From Roseimicrobium sp. ORNL1 (GTDB lineage: Bacteria > Verrucomicrobiota > Verrucomicrobiia > Verrucomicrobiales > Verrucomicrobiaceae), in NCBI RefSeq assembly GCF_011044495.1, contig NZ_CP049143.1, forward strand, positions 5,642,001 to 5,706,000: a stretch of DNA of 64,000 nucleotides, in the 5' to 3' direction. Position numbers and translations under genes: made by a program. The notes under the pieces are model-generated. The model saw only the letters and a list, made by a program, of their open reading frames with translations, ran no database searches and was not told the DNA's origin. Shown piece after piece: positions 44,101-51,802 of the stretch. Position 1 is the first letter of the stretch; each line of letters begins with the position of its first letter.

Positions 44101-47100
44101 TGATGCCCGTATTCGCCGTGGCAGTGCCGGTCACACCAAGTGTGGTTGCGCCCGTATAACTGCTGCTGGCACTGGTCAGTGTCTGGGTCGGTCCGGTGCT
44201 TCCCGAGGAGATGGTGCGGGTGAAACCGCCGCCACCAGTGATGGTACCGCTGTAGGTATCACTGGTCGTGCCCACAAGGGTAAGCGTCTGGCTTGCGTCA
44301 ATCCTCACGTCCCCGCCGACGTTGCCCTGAAGACGACCAATGCTCTCGCTCTGCAGCACGTGGAAGCGGGCGGTACCGGAATAGAGACCATCGCCACCTG
44401 CTGCACTCACGGCGACGATGGCGGTGTCTGCGATGGCAGCGCCACCACTGATCTGCAGGATGCCGTTGTTCACCGTCGTCGTGCCCGTGTAGCTGTTCGT
44501 ACCTGAGAGAACCCAGGTGCCGGCGCCCTCCTTGGTGAGGGACACGGTGTTGTTGCTGCCGTTGGAAATATTTCCAGAGATGGTGTTCGCTCCGGTATTG
44601 GTACCATCCAGGAACCAGGTGCGGTTGCCGTCAGCCCCGGAGGTAAATGCCCCCTGAATGTTCACCACCGTGGTGCCATCGTTGATGATCTGGCCGGAGC
44701 CAGGGTTGGTCGTGCTGCTGTACGACTGGGTGATGGTCACGTTCGAGGGAAGGACGAAGGTGCCTGCGTTGGTGCCATTGAAGATGATGGTACCTGTGGA
44801 GCCGGAGTTTGGCGTAATCGTGTTCGTTCCCTGGTTGGAACCTGCAGCGCCGATCGCGTCCCCACCGCCGAACATGTCATAGCGGCGGCCGTTGCCATCA
44901 TTCGTGCCAAGGTCGATGGTGCGGGCCACGCTGAGGTCACCGAGCTGGCTTGTGCCCACTGTCCCACCAGTGCCAATGTTGCCGCCGATTTCCAGCATGC
45001 TCATGTTCACCACGATGTTACCGGAGAAGTCATTGCCCGCATTGTTCAGGACCCAGCGCCCGGTCAGGCCGAAGCGATCATCGTCGACCGTCTTCGGATT
45101 CACGCGCAGTGTCAGGGTGCCCGTGCCTTCCGAGATGACCCCGCTGATCACATTTTTGATGGGATTGAAATAGCCACCCGTCTGACCGGTCAGGTCAAGG
45201 TTCTTGACACCCGCGGAGCTGGTGATGTTACCACTCAGGATGAGGGCTCCCGTGCCGTTGGCCGTGATACGGGCACCGCCTGTGCTGTTGGAAAGCTCGA
45301 AGTTGCCCGCATAGGTTTCACCTGAGCCGATATATTCCAGGTTGCCCGCGCCGGTGCCGGAACCCAGGTTCACCGTCGTGAAGCTCCCAATCGCATTCGC
45401 CAGACTCGTGGTCTGAATCGTTCCACCATTCAGGGTCAGCACGCCCGTGGCCGTGTTCGTCCCGTACATCGCCATGTAGTTGTTGGTGAGCGTGAGATTA
45501 CCCCCTGCCCCCGTGATGCTGCCAGCAATAAGCTGGGCGCCCGTGTCATCGACCGTGAGGGTCTGACCGGAGGCGATGTCAACAGTACCGCCACGCTGCA
45601 TGTACAACTGGCCGATGGTTTCCGTCTGGGTGATTTTGAGCGTGGCGTTCTTGAAGACATGCCAGTCGGCGTCGTCGTTGGATGCCGCACCTCCAGTGAA
45701 CTCCACGGTACCCTTCTGGATGTAGCTGCTGGCGTTCGCGGTATTGGCACCAGACAGAGTGGTGGTGCCGCTGTTTCTGAAAACCCAGACGTTGTTGCCG
45801 GAGAGCACCCCATTGTAGTTCTGGCTGGCGGAGCCGGCGATGACCACAATGTTGTTGTTCACGATGTTGAGGATGTGTGTGGCATCAGCGTTGTTGATGG
45901 CCCCTGCCAGGATGAGTTTGCCGCCTGCTTCACTCTGGATCAGGTTGCGCTGCGTACCAGTTCCCGCGTTGGTGAGGCCCAGGTTGATGTCCCCCGTCAC
46001 GGTCATGTTGCCGAGACCCGCACGAATGAACTGGGCATTCTTGGCGTTGGTAAGATCATTCGCCGGAGTGAGGGTGATCGTGTTGTTGAGAACCACGTCC
46101 TGGTTCAGGTGGGAACGCAAAGAAGCGATGCCCGACGTACCCGCGAAGGCATTGGACACGATGTTAATCGCCCCCGTGCCAAAGCTGTTGGCATAGGTGT
46201 CATTGCCGATTTCAGCGATGGAGTTGGCATTGACGCCGGTGGTCGAACTGACCAGCAACGTACCGGAGAATCCGCTCAGGTCTCCCGTGAGATAGGTATT
46301 ACCCGAGACGGACCGAGTTAGCGCCAGCGTGCCGGATCCTGTAATGGTGTTGCCCAGTACGAGATGGCCGTTGCTCGTGTTCAAGATGAGGGCGCCGTTG
46401 TTCACGACGCTCCCGGTGCCCAGCCAACCACGGGTACCAGTACCGTTGCCAATCTGGAGACGCACATCTGCGCCGATAGTGGTGTCGCGCCAGCGGGAGC
46501 CGGTGGTCGCTCCTGGGGCAAGAACCACGGTGGCTGTGCCTCCAGACACCGCCGTGAAGGTGAGGTCCTGGGTGCCTGGAAGGGCACTGAAAATTTCACC
46601 AGTGATGAGGTGGCTCACTGCGGCGCCCGTGTTGGCGAGGTTGATCGTGCTGCTGTTGCTGAGGAAGATGGGGCCAGCGAGGGTGGTGGCTGCTGCGCTA
46701 CGCAGGGAGACCGTGCCGCCTTCGAGGTTGAGGAACTCGGTGATAGCGCCACCGGCTGTCACATTGATATCGAGCGTGGCACCCGAGGCCACGGTGGTCA
46801 GGTTCGCCCACATGTTAGTGGGTGCAGTCGATGCAGCGCCGAGAGCTGTATTGTTCGTGATGCTCAGCGTGCCTGCACGGACCGTGACACGGCCGGCGAA
46901 CGTATTCGCGCCGCTCAAGGTCGTGGTGCCGGAGCCGAGCTGCTCAAAGTTACCCAAGCCAGAAATGACGCTGGTAATGTTGAGAGCGGTGTCAGTGCGC
47001 TTCACGCCGAGGGTGCCGTTGTTCAGAATGTTCCCAGATCCAAGTCCACCCGTAGTACCGTTGTTGCCAAGTTGCAGGTAGCCGTAGCCAATGTTCGTGG

Positions 47101-50100
47101 TGCCGGTACCGGCGATGTTGTTGGTGATGATGGTGCGACCCACACCTGCAGTAGTGATCACGGTGTTGGTTCCCCCCACATCGGACAGCACCAAGTCACC
47201 AAACATGTTGTGCTGGTGGATGATGAGTTCGTTGCTAGCGCTACTGGAAAGGTTGCCGCTGATGATGGAGGTATTGGCCCCCACGTTCTTGGTGACCAAG
47301 ATACCCCCCTGGCTCAAGACCACGGGAGAGATGGTGTTGTTGATGTCCACGCTGGCGGCCGTATTGAAGCGCAGGGTAGCTGCGTTGCCCCCGCCCTGGG
47401 TGGTCGTGGCGTCCACGTGATTGTTCAGGCCAAAGGTGTCGGTGGAATAGGTCGCCAGACCCGTGATGGCTGAGGTTGCGCCGTTGGCGACTGCCCAGGT
47501 GGTGCCATTGAACGTGGCCCAACCACCCAAGATTCCGTTGGTGTTTGCCGTGGACGTTGCCGCCGAATTGCTGCCAATCGAGAGGGTGCCCCCGTTGGCG
47601 GCAGCGCGGGTGATGGCGCCAAGATTGATGCCCGCCAATCCGCCTTGTCCATTGTTACTGTAACTGGAGTTGCTCTGGATGGAGGACGCGCCCGCTCCCA
47701 AGGTGGTAGACGCCGCGTTTTCCAGAATGGTCGAACCACTGCTGATGACGCGGATCCGGCCGCCGTTCAATGTGAGGGCCCCCGTGGTGGGAATGATGTT
47801 ATTCCCCGCACCATAGTTCAGGGTGAGTACGGCATGAGAGTTGATCTGCGTGCCGCCCGTGTGGGCGAGGTTGCCGGAGACGGTCAGGCCGCCGTAGTTG
47901 CCGAGGATGAGAGCACCTGCGCCACTGGTGACGCCGGAATAGCCTGCGGCAGAAACGGTGCCGCTGGCACCTTCACGAATGGTGAGTGCCGCCGTGAGAA
48001 CCGTGTTCCCCGTTCCCGCGAGGGAACCGATGGTGTCTGCGGCGGTAATCGTAAGTTGCGTGCCCGTGCCATTCAAATTGATGCGAGCAGCAGGAATGCC
48101 GGTGCTATTAAATGCACCGCCAGTGCGATTCGATGTGATCGCGGCGTTGGTTCCCACATTAATGGTACCACCAAAGCCGGTGTTGTTGCCGGTCAGCGTG
48201 AGCGTGGAGGCTGCCGCTGAATTGATATTGACCACGCTTGCCAAGTTGCCAGTGAACACGCCGGCATAGGTTTGGGTGGTTTGATTGGCGAGAGTGAGGG
48301 AACCATTAACCAATTGAATGGTGCCGCCAGTGCTGTTGACATTGAACCTGAGTACGGTCTGGCTGGTGCTGTTGAGATCCAACGTGCCGGAAACCATGCG
48401 CAGGCCTGCCGCCGTGGAAAGCGTACCTGTCTGACCGTCCGACAGCGGTGTACCCACACCTGCGCCAGCGCCCATGACGCCCATGCGGAGTACGCCCCCG
48501 TTCATCGTCAGTTCGCCGGTATGTGCATTCGTGCTCACCCCAGTCAGCACAAGGGTGTGCGCACCTGCCTTCTGAAAATTGCCCGCGCCCCGGATGTCTC
48601 CATTGAACGTGAAGACGTTCGCCGCCGTGGCTTCGTTGACGATAATGTTGGTCGTCAGGTTCACAATTGGAGCCACCGACGTCAGGAAATTGCCCACAAG
48701 ACCACCGGTGACCTGCTGGTTTGGTCCGAGGGTCGTACGAACCGCCCCGGCGCCGCCATGCAGGAAGGGAATGGTTTCAGTACCCGTGGTCGTAATCGTC
48801 AACGTGGCACCACGGTTGCTCATGTACACTTCGTTGGAGGCATCGAAGCCTGTCGCACCGGCGATGGTGAAGGTGCCGTTTTCCACGAAGAGCGGACCAT
48901 CAAAGGCGTTCGCCGCGCCCGTGGTCCACGTGAAATTGCCCGTCCCTTCCTTGTATAGGAGGGTGGCTCCATTATCGCCAAGGAACTGCCCGCTGAAGAT
49001 GCTGTCGGTGTTATCCCCACCGATGACCAGCGCCGCGATGTTGCCACCGGCAAGAAGATTGATGTTGGTATTGGCACCCGCGCCCCCATTGAGGGAGCCC
49101 ACGCGCTCAAAGGAAAGGAGGTTCGTTACGCTGTTGGCGAAGTTCAGGTTCGTGGTATTCACGGCCGAGAACTCGATGCGCGAGCTGTCTCCAAGCACAT
49201 CGTGGAGGGAATACTTCTGGCCGGTCCACACGCCGCCGATCTGGATGTCACCGTTATTGAGGGTGGTGGCGCCCGTGTAGGTATTATTACCCGTCAAAAT
49301 GAGGAGGCCGGTGCCGTCCTTGGTGAAGCCGCCTGCACCGGACATGGCGCTGTGCAGCACACTCACCGCAGTGGTGGTGGGCGCGAAGTTGGAGGTGGTC
49401 GGGGTCGGCTGGGTATTCAGCAGGACGTGGTTGGCGTCCAGGATCTGCACAATGTACGAGCCCGCCGGAATGCTGGTACCGGTGACCAGCATGCCCACCT
49501 GGGGATTGGTGATGCTGCCGTCCAGGCGCACCACGCGACCTGCGGTGCTGTCCGAATCCATCGTGGCGCCACCAGCAGTGGCCGCGCCATTGGTATAGTT
49601 GGCAGTGAGAGTAGCGCCGGAGCCGAGGACAATGGAAGCGTTCGCCGTGCCGGTGAGTGCGCCGATGGTCTCACTCGCGTTAACGTTCAGCACGCTGCCG
49701 AGGCCCACGTTGCGCACGTTGACCGTGTTATCGAGAGCTGAGCCACCAGTGAGGGTGAGCGAACCGTTCCGGATGACCACATCGCCCGTGAAGGTGTTCG
49801 CGCCGGCGAGCGTGAGATTGCCTGTGCCGACCTTGGTGAGACCGGCATTACCCATGATGCCTGCATTGATGGTGAGCACGGAGCTGCCGGTCACATCGAC
49901 CAGACCTCCAAGTCCGGCGGAGTTGGAGAGATTCAGCACGTCTGCCAGGGTGGCACCGTTGATGGTGACGTTCCCTTCTTCCACACGAAGTGCACCGAGC
50001 GTGACGGCAGCACCTTCGTCGATTGTGATGACGGAAGTGCCGGTCGCATCCGTGCCTGCGCTGAAGACTGCCGTGTCGGCCGCGGTTCCCAGCCATGCAG

Positions 50101-50353
50101 CTGGGGCAGTGATCCCCAGCGGATCGAGATTCCAGTTGGTACCGGTGGTGGTATTCCAGCTTCCATTGGCTGCAGGTCCACCTGCGCCGACGGTGGTGCC
50201 ATTGACGTCCCAATAGTAGTTGGCCGCCCGCGCGGGGAGCGGCGCCACGATCTGCCAAAGAGCCATCAGCATCGTCATGAAGATGCCCAGGGAGCGCTTG
50301 CGGCGACGCAGGGAGTTCAGGAGTGTAGAAGCAGGCATACTAGGTAAGGACAT
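35105..50353 (-). CDS. giant autotransporter-associated beta-strand-repeat protein with PEP-CTERM signal
   Basis: A 5,082-residue exported protein. The long signal segment (MSLPSMPAS, Arg/Lys-rich, then FMTMLMALWQIV, ending LPARA) is followed by ANYYWDVNGTT and dozens of PATR-type repeats of the form K-x-G-x-G-x-L-x-L-x-G-x-N-T-[YF]-[TS]-G-x-T; examples are KDGTGLLILTGNNTYTG and KEGAGTWVLSGTNSYTG. Composition is extreme: rich in Gly, Asn, Thr and Ala and almost without Cys. The C-terminus is VVPEPGKALLLLFGLLALGF followed by RRRRRS, a PEP-CTERM sorting signal, in place of an autotransporter beta-barrel. It is therefore probably surface-exposed or exopolysaccharide-associated. Frame open to 50443; ATG 50353 chosen for the signal peptide, with 50335 as an alternative. 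Confidence 0.92.
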   Translation of the reverse strand: MSLPSMPASTLLNSLRRRKRSLGIFMTMLMALWQIVAPLPARAANYYWDVNGTTVGAGGPAANGSWNTTTGTNWNLDPLGITAPAAWLGTAADTAVFSAGTDATGTSVITIDEGAAVTLGALRVEEGNVTINGATLADVLNLSNSAGLGGLVDVTGSSVLTINAGIMGNAGLTKVGTGNLTLAGANTFTGDVVIRNGSLTLTGGSALDNTVNVRNVGLGSVLNVNASETIGALTGTANASIVLGSGATLTANYTNGAATAGGATMDSDSTAGRVVRLDGSITNPQVGMLVTGTSIPAGSYIVQILDANHVLLNTQPTPTTSNFAPTTTAVSVLHSAMSGAGGFTKDGTGLLILTGNNTYTGATTLNNGDIQIGGVWTGQKYSLHDVLGDSSRIEFSAVNTTNLNFANSVTNLLSFERVGSLNGGAGANTNINLLAGGNIAALVIGGDNTDSIFSGQFLGDNGATLLYKEGTGNFTWTTGAANAFDGPLFVENGTFTIAGATGFDASNEVYMSNRGATLTITTTGTETIPFLHGGAGAVRTTLGPNQQVTGGLVGNFLTSVAPIVNLTTNIIVNEATAANVFTFNGDIRGAGNFQKAGAHTLVLTGVSTNAHTGELTMNGGVLRMGVMGAGAGVGTPLSDGQTGTLSTAAGLRMVSGTLDLNSTSQTVLRFNVNSTGGTIQLVNGSLTLANQTTQTYAGVFTGNLASVVNINSAAASTLTLTGNNTGFGGTINVGTNAAITSNRTGGAFNSTGIPAARINLNGTGTQLTITAADTIGSLAGTGNTVLTAALTIREGASGTVSAAGYSGVTSGAGALILGNYGGLTVSGNLAHTGGTQINSHAVLTLNYGAGNNIIPTTGALTLNGGRIRVISSGSTILENAASTTLGAGASSIQSNSSYSNNGQGGLAGINLGAITRAAANGGTLSIGSNSAATSTANTNGILGGWATFNGTTWAVANGATSAITGLATYSTDTFGLNNHVDATTTQGGGNAATLRFNTAASVDINNTISPVVLSQGGILVTKNVGANTSIISGNLSSSASNELIIHQHNMFGDLVLSDVGGTNTVITTAGVGRTIITNNIAGTGTTNIGYGYLQLGNNGTTGGLGSGNILNNGTLGVKRTDTALNITSVISGLGNFEQLGSGTTTLSGANTFAGRVTVRAGTLSITNNTALGAASTAPTNMWANLTTVASGATLDINVTAGGAITEFLNLEGGTVSLRSAAATTLAGPIFLSNSSTINLANTGAAVSHLITGEIFSALPGTQDLTFTAVSGGTATVVLAPGATTGSRWRDTTIGADVRLQIGNGTGTRGWLGTGSVVNNGALILNTSNGHLVLGNTITGSGTLALTRSVSGNTYLTGDLSGFSGTLLVSSTTGVNANSIAEIGNDTYANSFGTGAINIVSNAFAGTSGIASLRSHLNQDVVLNNTITLTPANDLTNAKNAQFIRAGLGNMTVTGDINLGLTNAGTGTQRNLIQSEAGGKLILAGAINNADATHILNIVNNNIVVIAGSASQNYNGVLSGNNVWVFRNSGTTTLSGANTANASSYIQKGTVEFTGGAASNDDADWHVFKNATLKITQTETIGQLYMQRGGTVDIASGQTLTVDDTGAQLIAGSITGAGGNLTLTNNYMAMYGTNTATGVLTLNGGTIQTTSLANAIGSFTTVNLGSGTGAGNLEYIGSGETYAGNFELSNSTGGARITANGTGALILSGNITSSAGVKNLDLTGQTGGYFNPIKNVISGVISEGTGTLTLRVNPKTVDDDRFGLTGRWVLNNAGNDFSGNIVVNMSMLEIGGNIGTGGTVGTSQLGDLSVARTIDLGTNDGNGRRYDMFGGGDAIGAAGSNQGTNTITPNSGSTGTIIFNGTNAGTFVLPSNVTITQSYSSTTNPGSGQIINDGTTVVNIQGAFTSGADGNRTWFLDGTNTGANTISGNISNGSNNTVSLTKEGAGTWVLSGTNSYTGTTTVNNGILQISGGAAIADTAIVAVSAAGGDGLYSGTARFHVLQSESIGRLQGNVGGDVRIDASQTLTLVGTTSDTYSGTITGGGGFTRTISSGSTGPTQTLTSASSSYTGATTLGVTGTATANTGITVYHLANGGSNSGIGASTNAASNLVFTTSTAGSNGGILTWSGFTDQSTDRLFTMGLGTAGARINASGTVVGMTVPKITFSNTGAIAFTGSGARTLTLGGAALSNNEFRPQITDGGGATSLIKTDAGLWLVNPDETLGNTYTGGTTISGGTLAIQKGNALGTNTITINGAGGVGLEVRNGVTLTNAITNLTTDGGVRASSGTNVFSGLITLTGQMRASVDAGASLEFSNSTNSLTGAGALVKLGDGTLILSGTNNATGATFARDGILRLEYGTNDTSKLANGAALTLGGIGGLTVPGIDDSVGGNQTYISGQGGGTVELSGGTHGEIVLSTTIDTGSNSIIRAVGSLATINLNAITRNAGGTINFGAASIATTDTLNTNGILGPGYATVGKTDWAVNSVNAVDSAITALASYSATFAAANNVDVTAAALGTAANTLRFNQAAGGTYTLAGTLNMSGGGFLVTSNVTGGAVIISGGTIRNNATTANLEALIIHQHSSQALQIDSVIANNTNAQALTKVGTGKLYLNALNTFTGALHLSEGEIQVGGTAAAPSTATNARIGNTNNAINLALGTTLRFNTTATVYDTGVITGDGQIILDAGTLLFNDDSGSFHGNITFNGGTVQLAGNSNALGSLRGLLAFNNAVNLNFNDTRTYAKVTSYSQGTTVNVTNTAFAGTFSGTQNFNNTTAAGLNFNVSAPTTAGTVALNLSGIIYGNSGFTKSGNGILQISGVNFSDVYDGYTSANKSATLLGQILVNGGVLYVGNSRALGGMGTGNETIVASGATLDLRDADLNFADDSAASREIIRIQGAGFNNTGALRNTAGTGNISFLTLDGNATVNTGGTYNGSALQIATFDTNLQNGNTNTANAFTRNQPVIAGGGFDLTVIGGRAATDNLVFFDPTFSSALNKLIIREGGTRFVKETSSQTAFDGLKAADFTNGIEIAYGGPSAVDATGVITGTGAIVGARLYLLNMTNIHNTANITMDGVMAGANGGFNSITADFLNIPDSSTFLDGTLTLTGAANRNLIISDSAGGYSVAEQGNLTVAPATKLVIGGVIQGTGGFTKQGSSEVRLTNVNTFSGDLNVLRLGTSAAPWETHTYQLNGVNYTTNGLAEGWAEYSLTLNGALGSMTDVANINLQRRGMITLDNTTRLDATSGVTGGNNNNRIADDAVLNMQNGWLRINGGTVNNTEVLGTVNALSGTNVVDLYPTDGANTEMTLTITNLNRDPGEGIIRFQNLDATSKFSTVGGAESVRVAVTNMNIAQIGGNGAANTTTRSIVQGVFGGVIPLGLDTDLRILGFANGNVTDLWNQQRNLQSLASSHFMTYENGYLRPLDDDEYFSPTDGILSPSIGANQNVNLSDVFTIVKQNTSINALRFGALSDHDGSGGQVSAGSILSSVIDQHALNLMVDGTLTINSGMISSGYFAIGNASISTVIMGGNLDFNGQEAIINNQNGAYITTSGTINSGSLEIRSNIVNANGLHKTGFAQVILDGNNSYTGLTTVSEGTLFLRNGRTALGAGGTGNGVVITGSGSLSSGNGITVGSATAREDIYIGALSGDNQVMRNDNDVTVWYSNLTVDNVDISGQTLFTPRVRTDNSATSIIYGNIGGGSTAVSNDVAQIDSRRLSFNSAGNNVFIIRGQIGDKLDGSGNAVSIADPISMLPTLGGTRTNENEALRVNLGGGSLETNFILDRQYNAAGRLEVEQGLLLVNYDPTAAGNDGTGFWTNTAISKIPNGDSTTTTASVNGGMTQQGFTLTQGTGGTVNNNGNAGVFLTRDGQVFNMASWTMGGTGAKYIGGINQSGTVTYGTGTGTLTFAQTAAQLYAMDGGTVVFNQRFVGNIGTAPSSFGFVKNGRGTIELRNSTAGAADSNFVIAGGTLVLNHSGATPAALVGVQNARFDGGTIIALASSAANTTTNFATDNAAARVLNYSVGGTEVVARTVNARNMTINMGNANTNSSTSNFTRGAGATGNLVEDNAAGGTAQITLNFNPSSTAAAKDAVIAWLTYGTQARKAIDFAQVVSASSNDVASFGSIRTAGHVNNNVATWTAGGNISEAGGAGFSGTLAGPLSISTLRFDANSDSIVDLGGNTLTVAGTGLATSTGAILVSSNVGAVNKTITGTAGAALTTTGGDAELVIHQYGAGNLNIDVAITGTIDLTIAGPSTTNASTIGTTGAVVLKRANSYDGQTFINGAVLSFDNANQLGVNPGSSTVSRIVMNGGTLRYTGVGLMSLGNRGITFNGNGGTIDVADGGGELYIDDNIATTTTQFRGDMVKVGAGTLTLNGNSGNNSGFLGLMDIRQGTLRINGNTGTGATGTSTILGSTVSYADGTIFRSGTNFAIQMGNGSDSGDWSFDEWITFEGNNYVSVGTINTQTGNVSTTPGFADPNNERPVNLNGVITINGAVTFDVVSGQTLRLNNSSTLYTTGTGDMIKDGQGTMSLNTNNHDFMGNIIVRQGRLLGVGQADVFGRGYTIGRKVTLGDANRQGIAEFAINGDQIQNQIVEINHDIDVVYNPAQLKRLTFESFANGNQIDMNGDITMNDNLQVYINDAAEVGGSQNYVNFNGVLKDGATTSGNLLITGDDTGNANDNTNGRPYNYLVLKGDNSLWTGDVRLNTNTSYDQDQNAILRLEHAKALTAANDVDMGFNSILQVGGGARTIGSLSTNGGTGPFIGTEGTMGASNSSTEIIENAASTVGTLTITQSTPVTTEVQWDAHFRDGYINSQFFAPGTNQVASAALNVVKAGNGWATMTLDNNYTGTTTVTGGVLQVGRGGVGDTGASNAAGLTSNAGTIVAGTGVIQGNSVVSGALRPGDEAGSTMGTLTVNGNLTLGSTSVTTLQIQRSSYTAVNAVHFTDVEYSAWASNVNSDTTYGHLLDDPVTTAQHDQLRITGNVTFTAGSTIKLVNNGYTAMHGDVFNLMDWTSIIGADLDVGGVEWNGALLRTGAEVGTQLELFELGAGYYWDVSQFNDHGIVMVVVPEPGKALLLLFGLLALGFRRRRRSVV

Positions 50354-51030
50354 GGTAAAAACAAGAAGGTACCAACCGTGCAACGGCGGCACAAAAGCGG
50401 TCTCCTGAGCAGCACGCCTCTGTGCGCTCGATGGCCTCAGCAACCCTGTGTGGCTGCCTCAGCGTGCGGGAGATGGTGGGAAGAAAGTTCAGTGTGAGTG
50501 TCGTTGAACGAATAAGTTCAGCAGAATATTAATTCAAATCCAAGCAAAATCCCTAGAATTGCGTAGGTACGATGCATGTATGCGGTTTGCCCGAAAAATG
50601 GCACCGCCCGCTCTCCAAGGACCGGGGACTAAAAAGGTATTTACCACATGTTAAATTCCGACGCATCTGGTTGGAAATCAGCATTTTAGGTTCTTGTTTA
50701 TCACTGCAAGGAGTTGAGATGGCGTCCGCCATCAATTCCATAATTACCATAGGCGTGTTAATTCGCACTCGCAAGTAACTTTGATGACTAGGCAGAAGGA
50801 TCGAAAAAAGCAACGTGTTTACTCCACGCGAACTCACAATATTCGCTTAATTCCCAGCAATTTATCCGCGAACGCATCCCTAAAGATGTCACTTAGCACC
50901 ACCCTCCCGGAGACACCTGTTTGCGCGCTCTGGAGCGAGCGCCGTACCGGCCTGCGCATGGCGAGCTGCAGACGCTCTTTTGCATCCATCGTGTTGTTGA
51001 CAGAAATGTGCCGCCAAACACCATGTCTGC
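50354..51030. other. promoter-side intergenic region of the giant gene
   Basis: About 680 bases separating two divergent genes, clearly AT-richer than its surroundings (for example 50505-50560 and 50640-50770). It most likely contains the promoters of the giant surface-protein gene and of the secreted protein at 51031. Frames at 50553-50837 (minus) and 50781-51089 (plus) were judged spurious. No operator or terminator could be identified. Confidence 0.4.
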
Positions 51031-51711
51031 ATGAGGAAAACATGGTTTCTAGCGGTCCTGATTTTTGCACTGCCGTTGTTTGGGAATGACCGGGATCGCG
51101 GGAAGGCCAGCCAGCGGAAATTCATTGAGGAGGTCGTCCTCTCAGATACAGGCGGCAACAGCATGAAGGTGGTGCGCTGGGCCGTAAGCCCCTCGGTGTC
51201 CGTCTTCAATCACACGGGCGCTCCGGGAGAGGCGGTCTTTTCCCATGCGTCCGCGCAAATCAACGCTGCCTTGGAACCGGCAAAATTCCAAGTCAGTGTG
51301 CTGCAACCCAACAGCCCCGCCGCTCCCCTGAAGATCGTTTACTGCAACCGGGACCAGTTTCCGCAAACGCTCAAGAAGTACGGGGCCCAACAGGTCGGAG
51401 GGCGTTTCTGGGCGTATTACCGCTGGTGGGACAGCAGGTATCAGGTCGAAAGGGCCGTTGCCGTCATCAGCGTAGAACAGGGTAGCGAAGCCCAGGCCAA
51501 GGAATCCACCCTGCAGGCCTTGATGGTCTTGCTCGGATTCGGCGGCTGGAGCGGCGAGGTAATCGACAGCGTGCTCGGGCCCAATCGACAGCAGCCACGC
51601 ACGGAACTGACGGACTTCGACAAGAAGCTGTTGCCCTTCTTCTTCAAAAACATGCAGCCAGGGTGGGAAGCGTTCCAGGTCCGGCGGGCTTTTGACAAGG
51701 CATGGCCGTGA
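51031..51711 (+). CDS. exported hypothetical protein
   Basis: A 226-residue protein with a signal peptide (MRKTWFLAVLIFALPLFG). The C-terminal half has a helix STLQALMVLLGFGGWSG followed by EVIDSVLGPN and DFDKKLLPFFFKNMQPG. This layout recalls DUF2927-like secreted proteins that look like metallopeptidases, but no HExxH zinc motif is present. Function unknown. Followed by a clear terminator at 51719-51758. Confidence 0.6.
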   Translation: MRKTWFLAVLIFALPLFGNDRDRGKASQRKFIEEVVLSDTGGNSMKVVRWAVSPSVSVFNHTGAPGEAVFSHASAQINAALEPAKFQVSVLQPNSPAAPLKIVYCNRDQFPQTLKKYGAQQVGGRFWAYYRWWDSRYQVERAVAVISVEQGSEAQAKESTLQALMVLLGFGGWSGEVIDSVLGPNRQQPRTELTDFDKKLLPFFFKNMQPGWEAFQVRRAFDKAWP

Positions 51712-51718
51712 CACAATG

Positions 51719-51758
51719 ACGCCTGCTGGAGAGAAGACCTCCCACAGCAGGCGTTTGA
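51719..51758 (+). terminator. intrinsic terminator
   Basis: Perfect 10-bp stem ACGCCTGCTG (51719-51728) with CAGCAGGCGT (51745-51754), followed by TTGATTT, 5 bases after the stop of the gene at 51031-51711. The convergent phosphatase gene ends at 51803, so it may serve that side too, although the T-run is on the plus strand. Confidence 0.75.
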
Positions 51759-51802
51759 TTTAGCCCTGACTTGTAGCGCGCTGTCTATATCTACTTGCTC
51801 AC

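Noticed and set aside
50553-51089. Small frames in the promoter region of the giant gene
   Set aside because: They overlap each other on opposite strands, lack ribosome sites and have shadow-like composition.
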